This document shows, piece by piece, positions 23,863 through 31,814 of a stretch of DNA of 32,282 nucleotides. The notes under the pieces were generated by a model, which saw only the letters and a program-made list of their open reading frames with translations, had not been told where the DNA came from and did no database searches. The position numbers were made by a program, and so were the translations under genes. How positions within the stretch are numbered: position 1 is the first letter of the stretch; the number at the start of each line of letters is the position of its first letter. This stretch comes from Pseudomonadales bacterium (GTDB taxonomy: Bacteria; Pseudomonadota; Gammaproteobacteria; Pseudomonadales; Azotimanducaceae): positions 1 through 32,282 of the forward strand of contig JANQMF010000069.1 in assembly GCA_028280225.1 (NCBI GenBank). Reading direction: 5' to 3'.

Positions 23863-24474
23863 ATGCGTCCAAAGGTCATGCATAAACGTCATTGGGTAAA
23901 ATCCGTGTTGCTTTCGTTGATGGTCATGGTAGGTATCGGATCAGTTTCAACCTGGGCCATCTCCAGAGCGTTGATACCTACGCCGGTGGGTGAGGCAAAA
24001 GCTCCGGACCCGCACGCCTTCAGCAGCGCCGTGGTCCAGGTATATGGTGCTGATGTCTGGGGTGTTCGTGGCCGTTTTGCGATCCATACCTGGATTGCAA
24101 CCAAGGCAAAAGGGGATTCCACCTATCGTATTTACCAGGTAATCGGCTGGCAGCTGCAGCGCCGGGGCACGGTGGTTTCCATCACCGAAGGCATGCCGGA
24201 TCGGCCCTGGTTCCGCTCTGCCCCCATATTGCTGCATCAGATTACCGGGGAGCGGGCACAGCCCCTGGTCGCAAAAATTCACGACGCTGCCCTGCGTTAT
24301 CCCTATGCCGGTGAATACACCATGTGGCCGGGCCCAAACAGCAATTCATTTACCGCCTGGGTGGGTTTGGAAGTTCCGGAACTGGGGCTGGATCTGCCGG
24401 CCAAAGCCCTGGGAGATACCTGGATGCAAGTTGAGCACAAGCGCAGGTATGGCGCCAGCCCACCGCCTACTTAA
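23863..24474 (+). CDS. DUF3750 family protein, membrane-anchored
   Basis: The 203-residue product has an N-terminal hydrophobic segment (about residues 11-32) acting as anchor or signal. The DUF3750 core follows: VQVYGADVWGVRGRFAIHTWIATK, YRIYQVIGWQL, RYPYAGEYTMWPGPNSNSFTAWV and LELPATALG-like LDLPAKALGD. The His in AIHTW and the Asn-rich NSNSF suggest an enzyme site, but the family has no known activity. An internal ATG (23878) is an alternative start. The stop overlaps the convergent zinc-ribbon gene by 8 bp. Confidence 0.82.
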   Translation: MRPKVMHKRHWVKSVLLSLMVMVGIGSVSTWAISRALIPTPVGEAKAPDPHAFSSAVVQVYGADVWGVRGRFAIHTWIATKAKGDSTYRIYQVIGWQLQRRGTVVSITEGMPDRPWFRSAPILLHQITGERAQPLVAKIHDAALRYPYAGEYTMWPGPNSNSFTAWVGLEVPELGLDLPAKALGDTWMQVEHKRRYGASPPPT

Positions 24475-24889
24475 ACAAATCGTCCAGCTTCTTTTTGGCC
24501 AGGGCTTCTTTGTCCAGGGTTTTATTATCCAAGAGCTGATCCTGGTCTGCACCTTCGTCGGAGTTGTCCCGGTCTGTGTTGTCCTCTTCGGCCATGCTGC
24601 CAAACAGTGCGTCCAGTTCCTTTTTGGCACCGCTGCTGCGATCCACGGTTTGTTGGGAAAAAGCGTTTGTACTGGGTGAAAAAAAGTCACAGAAGTTTGC
24701 GTTTTCCTTTTGCAGGGGCGGGTCGGCTCGGTCTTCAAAACACTGCATGCTGCGCTTGGGGTCATAGTGCCGGCACATGCGGCAACAATGAAGTTCGTTA
24801 AAACAACCGTCACAGGTTGCATGCCGGCTGATAGGCCGGGGCACATCTTCCAGGCTCCTGCCACAGTTCCAACACAGCAGTTGTTTCAT
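24467..24889 (-). CDS. Cysteine-rich zinc-ribbon protein with acidic tail
   Basis: From ATG 24889 the product has 140 residues. The N-terminal third holds paired cysteines: CWNC, CDGC, CCRMC and later C in MQCFED and FCDFF. This looks like one or two zinc-binding knuckles. The C-terminal part is acidic and low in complexity (EEDNTDRDNSDEGADQDQ), ending in LAKKKLDDLFK, a possible short peptide-binding motif; a similar KKELDALFG occurs earlier. It could be a protein-interaction or quality-control factor, but no function is assignable. It converges on the DUF3750 gene with an 8-bp overlap. Confidence 0.75.
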   Translation of the reverse strand: MKQLLCWNCGRSLEDVPRPISRHATCDGCFNELHCCRMCRHYDPKRSMQCFEDRADPPLQKENANFCDFFSPSTNAFSQQTVDRSSGAKKELDALFGSMAEEDNTDRDNSDEGADQDQLLDNKTLDKEALAKKKLDDLFK

Positions 24890-24929
24890 TTCCAATTGCC
24901 TTTACGAAATTGCCTTAGTTTGATCATAG

Positions 24930-25892
24930 TCACAGCTCAACATCTCCCTCAATCCAGGTCCGGATCAGATGATGGGCAATGGCCAGGTTACCGGGAATGC
25001 GTAATTCGCTATTCTCCTCCGCCACGGCCCGGGCCACTTCCGCCTTGTTAAACCATCTCACGTCAGCCATTTCAACCGTGTCGAAGTTGATATCCTGGGT
25101 AGCGGCAATACCGTGGCAACCGATCATCAGTTGTGACGGGAAAGGCCACGGCTGGGATGAATGATAGTGTACGTGACCCACCCGTATACCGGCTTCTTCC
25201 CAAACCTCCCGGCGCACTGCTTCCTCTAAAGATTCTCCCTGGTCGAGAAATCCCGCCAGAGCGGTGTAGAAGTTGTTGATTGCGATACGTCCATGGGGGC
25301 GGCCCAGCAGACAGCGATCACCACCGGGTTTGTCGATGATCAACATAATCGCCACCGGGTCTGTGCGTGGAAATGTATGTTTGTCACAACGATCGCAGCG
25401 GCGGATCTGACCACCCCGGGCCGGGTGGGTTGTGGTCCCGCATTGTGCGCAGAACGGATTTCGTTTGTGCCAGTCGAGTTGGGCGCGGGCCTGGGCGAGG
25501 ATGCCGCTGTCGGCAACGGGCAATTGCCCGGCCAACATGCGGCAGTCGGCAAAGTCGCCTGATTCCGTCGTGGTCAGGGCCACGGCAAAGCGCGGCTGAC
25601 CGTTGTCCAGGCCCAGAAAAATCACTTCTTCGCAAGCGGCCGGGTCCAGGCTGTTGGGGGTTATCCAGTTGAGTTGCTGGCTGTTGTCAGCAGCGGTCTT
25701 CACCCCAACACGCAGATTGTTGAAAGGCAAAAAAAGTGCCCCGGGGTGACGGCGCATTTCCAGGAGTGCCGTTTCGTCGCGACGCAGGGCTTCGGCCCGA
25801 TCAAGAGGATTGCCGGCAAAAGTATGCACAAGTTCGTTTATCTGATCAGCCAATACAGTTTCTTGATGCATTTGGTGGTAGCAGCTTAACAT
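24930..25892 (-). CDS. nudC: NAD(H) pyrophosphatase NudC
   Basis: The 320-residue product has the NudC order: N-terminal domain, a four-cysteine zinc ribbon (CAQC and CDRC), YPRTDPVAIML-like FPRTDPVAIMLI, and the Nudix box GFLDQGESLEEAVRREVWEEAGI, an exact GX5EX7REUXEEXGU fit. SQPWPFPSQLM marks NADH diphosphatases. The enzyme hydrolyses NADH and removes NAD caps from RNA. It follows the zinc-ribbon gene by about 40 bp on the same strand. ATG 25871 is an alternative start. Confidence 0.93.
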   Translation of the reverse strand: MLSCYHQMHQETVLADQINELVHTFAGNPLDRAEALRRDETALLEMRRHPGALFLPFNNLRVGVKTAADNSQQLNWITPNSLDPAACEEVIFLGLDNGQPRFAVALTTTESGDFADCRMLAGQLPVADSGILAQARAQLDWHKRNPFCAQCGTTTHPARGGQIRRCDRCDKHTFPRTDPVAIMLIIDKPGGDRCLLGRPHGRIAINNFYTALAGFLDQGESLEEAVRREVWEEAGIRVGHVHYHSSQPWPFPSQLMIGCHGIAATQDINFDTVEMADVRWFNKAEVARAVAEENSELRIPGNLAIAHHLIRTWIEGDVEL

Positions 25893-26180
25893 GTCTGCCG
25901 GGCTGAGATCTATTGTACAACAGTATCAATAAGTGGAAAATGAGAGGTGCCCGGTATGAATTCCACAAGGACAATATCAAGGCGGGACCAGCTTTTTTCC
26001 AGCTAAAACCGTCACTAGTGTCTGTTTTCTGATGTTGTTTCTTGGCTGGATTACCGGTAGGTTAAATGGCAACGGTGGCGTTTTATGTGCAGGACGCCGG
26101 GTAAAAAACAATCCATCCAACACGAATCAGTAGGCAAGCCAATTAAAACCGCAACACATAACCGCAAAAAAGAGACGCGG

Positions 26181-26849
26181 GTGACAGAAACTTCGTCTGC
26201 TTCCATGCAAACCCCCGCCAAAAGAAAATATGAGTCCGCGCGCCAGCTTGCACGTCAGGCGGGCATATTGGCTTCAACCCGGGAGATGTTGGCGGAAGTG
26301 GGTTATAACGCCACCACCATACGTGGTCTGGCGGATCGGGCCGGTGTTGCTCCAGGTACGTTATACAACCTTTACAACAGCAAGGATGAACTGGTGCTGG
26401 CTGCGGTTGAGGATCTGTTGCTGGATATTGGTTTGCGGGCGAATGCCCAGGCTCCGGTAGGAATGCACCGCATTATTGCCCTGGCGGACCGCACCGCAAC
26501 GGTGGTGGTTGAAAACCCCCAATACGCGGAGGCTATGGCTCGGGCATTGTTCCGGGTTGAGGCGGATGATCCGCTGACCGGTTTACTCTATGCGCGCAGC
26601 CTGCCGTTTTTAGTGCAACAGATGAAAACCGGGATCAAACAGGGTGAATTTGCTGAAGGGACCCAGCCGCAAACCATTGCTGAGCATCTGGTTGCGCAAA
26701 GCTGGGGCATTACCCTGGCTTGGGTGATGGGCATGATCAGTACTGATGACCTTTACAAAGAGTACATGCGCAGCCAGATGATGTTGTTGTCAGGGGTTGC
26801 TGTGGGTGAGGCGAAGAACTTACTTGGGGAGCGGCTGGCCAAGCTATAG
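26181..26849 (+). CDS. TetR-family transcriptional regulator
   Basis: The regulator has an N-terminal helix-turn-helix, GYNATTIRGLADRAGVAPGTLYNLYNSKDELV, the TetR hallmark, and an all-helical ligand-binding domain. The likely start is GTG 26181 (222 residues); an upstream ATG 26085 adds a basic, low-complexity 32-residue extension, and ATG 26205 is also possible. It is convergent with the SDR gene and starts the catabolic block, so it probably controls one or more of the SDR, CoA-transferase, DUF35/thiolase and LLM genes. The palindrome at 29028-29046 is a candidate site. Confidence 0.88.
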   Translation: MTETSSASMQTPAKRKYESARQLARQAGILASTREMLAEVGYNATTIRGLADRAGVAPGTLYNLYNSKDELVLAAVEDLLLDIGLRANAQAPVGMHRIIALADRTATVVVENPQYAEAMARALFRVEADDPLTGLLYARSLPFLVQQMKTGIKQGEFAEGTQPQTIAEHLVAQSWGITLAWVMGMISTDDLYKEYMRSQMMLLSGVAVGEAKNLLGERLAKL

Positions 26850-26888
26850 CCTGGACTACTCTTTTCATGGATCGTCCAGACCGGTCCG

Positions 26889-27680
26889 CTACAGGGTCAG
26901 CCACCCGCCATCACAGGGTAAATAAATCCCGGTGACAAAGTCACTCATCGAAGAGGCGAGAAATACCGCAGCCTTGCCCTGTTCCATTGGATCGCCCCAG
27001 TGACCCGCGGGTAGACGCGCAATGCGATCCGCAACGGTATCGGACAACGGATCCCCGGAGGGAGAGGGTTGATTCCCCCGGGTGGGCGGTGGGCTGCCTT
27101 CACGCACCCAGGTTGGCCCCGGGGCCAGGGCGTTAACGTTGATTTTGTGTGGTGCAAGTTCCAGCGCCAGCACCTTTGTCATTTGGGCGACTGCTGCCTT
27201 TGATCCGTCATAGGTGACCCCCACCCCCGGAGTGATCGCCTGGGTGGAGGAGATATTGATGATACGCCCCCCTTGCCCGGCCTTAATCATGATATCCGCG
27301 GCAGCCCGGCAGCAATAAAATACGCCATCCACATTCACGGACCACAGCTCGCGCCAGGTCTGGTCGGTGATGGTGCGCACCGGACCGCCGTGCTGTGCAT
27401 ACAGGCCGGCATTGTTAACAAGGATGTCCAAGCCACCCAGTTGTTCCGCCGTGGCTTGCATGGCACGCTCCACGGCGGCGGAATCGCTCACGTCCAGCGC
27501 CATGGCACTGCCGCTGATCTGGTTTGCGGTGGCTTGTGCACCGGGCAGATCAAGATCGCTGACCATCACGGTGGCCCCGGCCATGGATAAAGCCCGGGCG
27601 ATAGCCTGACCAATTCCCTTGGCCCCGCCGGTGACATGGGCAACCTTACCCGAAAGGTTAATCCAATCTGCTGCTGACAT
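26889..27680 (-). CDS. Short-chain dehydrogenase/reductase
   Basis: The 263-residue classical SDR has TGGAKGIG (17-24) for the dinucleotide, NNAG (89-92) and the catalytic triad Ser144, Tyr157, Lys161 (YDGSK). An Asp at residue 42 after strand 2 favours NAD(H). An insertion with REGSPPPTRGNQPSPSGD (about 203-220) sits in the substrate-loop region. Close relatives act on steroids, fatty acyls or cyclic alcohols. It is divergent from the CoA-transferase gene with a 76-bp spacer. Confidence 0.92.
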   Translation of the reverse strand: MSAADWINLSGKVAHVTGGAKGIGQAIARALSMAGATVMVSDLDLPGAQATANQISGSAMALDVSDSAAVERAMQATAEQLGGLDILVNNAGLYAQHGGPVRTITDQTWRELWSVNVDGVFYCCRAAADIMIKAGQGGRIINISSTQAITPGVGVTYDGSKAAVAQMTKVLALELAPHKINVNALAPGPTWVREGSPPPTRGNQPSPSGDPLSDTVADRIARLPAGHWGDPMEQGKAAVFLASSMSDFVTGIYLPCDGGWLTL

Positions 27681-27756
27681 GGTGGCTTCGCCCCGGTGTT
27701 TGACCCTTAATCATTGTGCATGTTTCACTGAAGTTGTCACCCAAAGAGAAGTTTTT

Positions 27757-28953
27757 ATGCAAAACCAACCCCTGACGGGCATTACGGTATTAGATTTTGG
27801 CCAGGTATATAACGGCCCCTATTGTGGTTTTTTGTTGGCCCAGGCCGGGGCACGGGTCATCAAGGTAGAGTCGTTGGTGGGTGAGGCATTGCGTGCCCGG
27901 GGGATCAGCTCAGCAAGTTATCCCTTTGCCCTGCTCAACAGCAACAAGGAGAGTATCTCCCTGAACATAAAGACGGCCGAAGGTCAGGCTTTGCTCAAAC
28001 GCATGGTCATGAATGTAGATGTTGTCTTTGAAAATTTCTCTCCCGGTACCATGAACAGATACGGGATCGGTGCGGAAGTGTTGCGTGGGTGTAACCCGAA
28101 ACTCATTTATGCTTCAAGTACCGGCTATGGGGTAGGTGCGGGCCCCTATCGTGAGTTCCTGGGTATGGACATCACCCTGCAAGCCATGACCGGGGTTATG
28201 AGTATTACCGGTGAACAGGGGGGCGCGCCGCTGAAAACCGCTGCCGCTTTTGCCGACTTTATTGCCGGCACCCATCTTTATGCCGCCATTGTTTCAGCTT
28301 TGTATGAGCGTACCCGGTCTGGAGAGGGGGCAACGGTAGACATTTCCATGCAGGACTGTGTCTTTCCAACCCTGGCCACCGCCCTGGGTTCGTTCTACGT
28401 CGCCGGAGAACAACCGCCCCGGGCGGGCAATCGTCATCCCGGTGGCAGCCTGGCGCCTTACAACGTTTATCCGGCAAAAGACGGCCATGTGGCCATTATC
28501 TGCATCCGCGAAGGCCATTGGCGAAAAGTCTGCCGGGCCATGGGGCGGGAGGCTTTGCAGGATGACCCGCGTTTTGTCGACTTTGCGGCACGGTCGGCCA
28601 ACATGGATGCCTTGGATGCTGAAGTAAGCGAATGGACCAGCCGCCACAGCCGGGAGGAGATCTTTGCCACGGCCCAGGCCCACGGTGTGATTTGTGCGCC
28701 GGTGCAAAGCCTGTCCGATGTGGTGAACGATCCCCACCTTAAAGCCCGGGGCTCCCTGCAGATGCGTCCACATGAGGATTTTGGGGAAATTGCGCAGTTA
28801 CAGACCCCAATACGGTTTGCCGATATTGAGCCACCGGCGTTAACCGATCCACCGGCCCTGGGGCAGCACACCGGGGCGGTCTTAAAGGAATTGGCTGATG
28901 TTGCGGCGGATGAACTGGTGGAACTTGTTCAGGCGAAGGCTATTTTACCCTGA
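27757..28953 (+). CDS. Family III (CaiB/BaiF) CoA-transferase
   Basis: The 398-residue product starts at ATG 27757 with AGAGAAG upstream; longer readings extend into the SDR promoter. It opens LTGITVLDFGQVYNGPYCG, the CaiB-type start. Asp138 in FLGMDITLQAMTG aligns with the catalytic Asp of formyl-CoA transferase. The GNRHPGGSLAPYNVYPAKDG turn and GVICAPVQSLSDVVNDPHL are family motifs. It would transfer CoA from a donor to a carboxylic acid, activating the substrate of this block. Confidence 0.92.
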   Translation: MQNQPLTGITVLDFGQVYNGPYCGFLLAQAGARVIKVESLVGEALRARGISSASYPFALLNSNKESISLNIKTAEGQALLKRMVMNVDVVFENFSPGTMNRYGIGAEVLRGCNPKLIYASSTGYGVGAGPYREFLGMDITLQAMTGVMSITGEQGGAPLKTAAAFADFIAGTHLYAAIVSALYERTRSGEGATVDISMQDCVFPTLATALGSFYVAGEQPPRAGNRHPGGSLAPYNVYPAKDGHVAIICIREGHWRKVCRAMGREALQDDPRFVDFAARSANMDALDAEVSEWTSRHSREEIFATAQAHGVICAPVQSLSDVVNDPHLKARGSLQMRPHEDFGEIAQLQTPIRFADIEPPALTDPPALGQHTGAVLKELADVAADELVELVQAKAILP

Positions 28954-29069
28954 CGGCACCTGCGGAGAGTTGTCTGGGGATGAGCGGGTCGACTGCTAGT
29001 TTCCCCGCGAAAAGTCATGTATAAAACATGTTCTAAATTTGAACATAAAACAACTTGGGGCAGATTAGG
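28954..29069 (+). promoter_or_regulatory. Promoter region of the DUF35/thiolase pair with palindrome ATGTTC-N7-GAACAT
   Basis: At 29028-29046 the palindrome ATGTTC-TAAATTT-GAACAT overlaps a second one, AACATGTT (29025-29032). The region is AT-rich, 24 bp upstream of the start codon. The 19-bp size and symmetry suit a TetR-family operator. Confidence 0.55.
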
Positions 29070-29513
29070 ATGGCAGTGAGTATTGCGGATCAGGTACCCA
29101 TAGCCGAGGGGCTGTTTACCTGGCCCTCAAACGACCCGCGGTTGATTGGGTCAAAGTGCAATAACTGTGGGGTGGTGACCTTCCCGGCGCAGAATAGCTG
29201 TCCTGCGTGTTCCGGGTTTGATACCGAACCGATAGAACTGGCGCGGCGGGGCACCCTGTGGACTTATACCATTCAGTGTTTCCTGCCTAACCGGCCACCT
29301 TATGACGGCCCGGAAACCGCTGAAACTTTTCAGCCTTTTGCGGTGGGTTATGTGGAACTGCCGGACCAGACCCGGGTACAAACCAGAATAAAAACCGATG
29401 ACATCACCAAACTGAAAGTGGGGATGGAATTGGAACTGGTGGTGGAAAAATACATCGAGCGGGACGGCAAAGATGTTGTTGCCTACTTCTTTCAACCGGT
29501 TGATGAACTGTAG
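29070..29513 (+). CDS. DUF35 (zinc-ribbon plus OB-fold) acyl-CoA-associated protein
   Basis: The product is about 147 residues from ATG 29070 (alternatives TTG 29055 and GTG 29076). A rubredoxin-like zinc knuckle, CNNC...CPAC (about residues 30-48), is followed by an OB-fold: LWTYTIQCFLPNRPPY, VGYVELPDQTRVQTRI and LKVGMELEL. DUF35 proteins pair with thiolase-fold partners, as ChsH2 does with Ltp2, giving an acyl-CoA aldolase or thiolase complex. The thiolase gene follows 46 bp downstream, supporting such a pair. Confidence 0.87.
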   Translation: MAVSIADQVPIAEGLFTWPSNDPRLIGSKCNNCGVVTFPAQNSCPACSGFDTEPIELARRGTLWTYTIQCFLPNRPPYDGPETAETFQPFAVGYVELPDQTRVQTRIKTDDITKLKVGMELELVVEKYIERDGKDVVAYFFQPVDEL

Positions 29514-29559
29514 CGGCAAGAATAGCGGCGGACAGACAAAGAGATAAGAGGAGCACAAG

Positions 29560-30702
29560 ATGGATGTAGCAATTGTCGGCATAGGCATTCACCCCTTTGG
29601 ACGCACCCAAGGGGTCACCGGACTGGAGCAGGGGGTAGCGGCAGCCCGCATGGCGCTGGACGACTGCGGCCTGGAATGGCCGGATATGCAATTTGCTTAC
29701 GGCGGGACTGGTGCGGCGGAAAAGCCGGACACCATGGTCTCTAAGCTGGGTCTGACGGGTTTACAGTTTATCAACGTCACCAACGGCTGTGCCACAGGCG
29801 GAAGTGCGCTGCAGTCTGCCTACATGGCCATTAAATCCGGCATGTTTGATATTGGCGTGGCGGTGGGCTTTGATAAACACCCGCGTGGTGCCTTTACCGT
29901 GGACCCTGAAGGCAGTGGCCTGGGTAAGTGGTACGGTGACATTGGCATGGCCCTGACGCCGCAATTCTTCGGCATGAAAATCCAGCGTTATATGCATGAA
30001 TTCGACATCAGTGAAGAAACCCTGGCCCGGGTGGCGGTCAAGAATTTTAAAAACGGGTCCATGAATGAAAACGCCTGGCGCCGGGAAGCCTTCGGCTTTG
30101 ATGAGGTTATGCAATCCCCCATGGTCTGCGCCCCCTTGCGCAAGTACATGTTCTGCTCTCCGGCTGAAGGGGGGTGCGCGATGATTTTGTGCCGCGCTGA
30201 CAAGGCCAAACAGTACACTAAGAATCCCGTTTATCTGAAGGCGGCGGTGGTTAAAACGCGCAACTTTGGATCCTTTGAAGTATTTTCCCAGAATCAGGCT
30301 TTGCAACGTGCGGATTCGCCAACGGTGCAGGCATCCCGCGCAGCCTTCGAAATGGCGGGTTTGGGTCCCGAAGACATCAACGTGGCTCAATTGCAGGACA
30401 CCGAGTCCGGTGCCGAAGTTATGCACATGTCTGAAAACGGTTTCTGCAAGGATGGTGAACAGGAAGAGTGGCTGGCCAACGGCTGGACTGAAATTGACGG
30501 CAGATTGCCGGTGAACACCGATGGGGGATGTATTGCCAATGGTGAGCCCATTGGCGCATCCGGATTGCGTCAGGTTTATGAAATTGCCTTGCAGCTACGT
30601 GGTGGTGCAGGCAAGCGGCAGGTTCCTGATGAGCCTAAGGTAGGTTATACCCATGTTTACGGCGCGCCGGGACTATCCGGGGTAACCATTTTATCCCGTT
30701 AG
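29560..30702 (+). CDS. Thiolase-fold lipid-transfer (Ltp2-like) protein
   Basis: The 380-residue product has a strong GAGGAG ribosome-binding site. The thiolase fold is plain, with Cys77 in the NGCATGG loop. Two other catalytic sites differ from true thiolases: the GHP histidine is Glu329 (NGEPIGASGLRQ), and the late CxG cysteine is Tyr367 (VYGAPG). That pattern is seen in Ltp2-type retro-aldolases of steroid side-chain breakdown, where tyrosines act. QDTESGAEVMHMSENGFC is also Ltp2-like. With the DUF35 partner it probably cleaves a 3-hydroxyacyl-CoA; the substrate is unproven. It converges on the LLM gene with a 4-bp overlap. Confidence 0.88.
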   Translation: MDVAIVGIGIHPFGRTQGVTGLEQGVAAARMALDDCGLEWPDMQFAYGGTGAAEKPDTMVSKLGLTGLQFINVTNGCATGGSALQSAYMAIKSGMFDIGVAVGFDKHPRGAFTVDPEGSGLGKWYGDIGMALTPQFFGMKIQRYMHEFDISEETLARVAVKNFKNGSMNENAWRREAFGFDEVMQSPMVCAPLRKYMFCSPAEGGCAMILCRADKAKQYTKNPVYLKAAVVKTRNFGSFEVFSQNQALQRADSPTVQASRAAFEMAGLGPEDINVAQLQDTESGAEVMHMSENGFCKDGEQEEWLANGWTEIDGRLPVNTDGGCIANGEPIGASGLRQVYEIALQLRGGAGKRQVPDEPKVGYTHVYGAPGLSGVTILSR

Positions 30703-31754
30703 TGCCCCACCTGCTCCGCGGTAAAACTCTCGAAAGCGGATGGAATTTTTTGTAGATCAGTGATGAGATCCGGCGGCAGACCGCCGGGCTCATCAACGGG
30801 TGTGCCCAGGGACAGCGTGTCCGTAATCCCTTCGAAACGTTCGCTAATGGCGTTGGTTAGTTCGTCATGCCTCCCAACAGCGGCAAACAAGTGTACAACA
30901 TCATCAGAAACTTCCCGGGTCATCTGCTCCCATTGGTTGGTTTTTGACATGTGGTTGAGCTTTTCGCCAAGATCTTCCAGGCCGTGTACGGCAAATACCG
31001 GCCAGTAGGCACGGGTGGAACCGTAAAACCCAACCCGCATCCGCACCCATTCAAAAGCCTTAGCGACCGCCTCATTGGTAGCACCGGTGGCGACAAAGCC
31101 ACCGCCGGAAATCTGGAAGTGTTTGCGGTGACCCACGCCATCGCCGATAAACTGCTGCAAACGGGGCAGGGCCACGTCCTGCAGATACTTTCTTGTTGAA
31201 AAAGGATGTAAACGGACGCCGTCACAGACTTGTGCCGCCACCTTCATCATGCCGGGACCCACAGCGGCGATAGTGATGGGCGGTGGACGGGACGGGCAGG
31301 GTTCGGGCACAAAATTTGGCGGCATCAGTGTAATGCGGTAGTGCTCACCGTTAAAATTTAACGGTGAGCCGTATTTCCAGTGTGCCCAGGTTGCCTTGAT
31401 GGCGGCAACCAGCTCCCGCATACGTGGCGCCGGCGCGGTCCACGGCACACTGAAGCGGCGTTCGTTATGACCCTTAACCTGGGTGCCCAGGCCCAGCACA
31501 AACCGGCCCTTGGAAGCCCTTTGCAAATCCCAACCTAAATTTGCGTACACCATGGGGCTGCGGGCAAACGAAATGGCAATCCCGGTGCTTAACTCCATAC
31601 GGGTGCTTTGGGTTGCGGCGATCGCCAGAGGCAGAAAGGGATCCTGGCGATTCTCCTGGGTGCTGATGCCGTCGTAACCCTGGGCTTCCACCCGCCGGGT
31701 TGCCTCAGCAACCTGGTTAAGATCATCAAGCGGAATCCCTGTGGTAATTTTCAT
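30699..31754 (-). CDS. LLM-class (luciferase-like/F420-type) oxidoreductase
   Basis: From ATG 31754 the product has 351 residues; an upstream ATG (31796) would add 14 residues and is less typical, as MKITTGIPLDDL is the family-like start. The TIM-barrel motifs are GYDGISTQENRQDPFLPLA, TGIAISFARSPMVYANLGWDLQ, KGRFVLGLGTQVKGHNERRF, YRITLMPPNF and PPITIAAVGPGMMKVAAQVCDGV. Such enzymes use FMN or F420; the presence of F420 in this organism is not shown. It is divergent from the soxC-like gene. Confidence 0.86.
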   Translation of the reverse strand: MKITTGIPLDDLNQVAEATRRVEAQGYDGISTQENRQDPFLPLAIAATQSTRMELSTGIAISFARSPMVYANLGWDLQRASKGRFVLGLGTQVKGHNERRFSVPWTAPAPRMRELVAAIKATWAHWKYGSPLNFNGEHYRITLMPPNFVPEPCPSRPPPITIAAVGPGMMKVAAQVCDGVRLHPFSTRKYLQDVALPRLQQFIGDGVGHRKHFQISGGGFVATGATNEAVAKAFEWVRMRVGFYGSTRAYWPVFAVHGLEDLGEKLNHMSKTNQWEQMTREVSDDVVHLFAAVGRHDELTNAISERFEGITDTLSLGTPVDEPGGLPPDLITDLQKIPSAFESFTAEQVGH

Positions 31755-31814
31755 GGCCTGAACAACTCCAATGCGATCAAGGTATAGTAATGCCATGCTA
31801 CTGGATTAGAGCTC

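Noticed and set aside
26851-26879. CTGGAC...GTCCAG as bidirectional terminator between the TetR and SDR genes
   Set aside because: The arms are only 6 bp with a 17-nt loop and no T tract.
29761-30426. Open frame of 221 codons on the minus strand inside the thiolase gene
   Set aside because: It is a shadow of the thiolase frame; its sequence has no family features.
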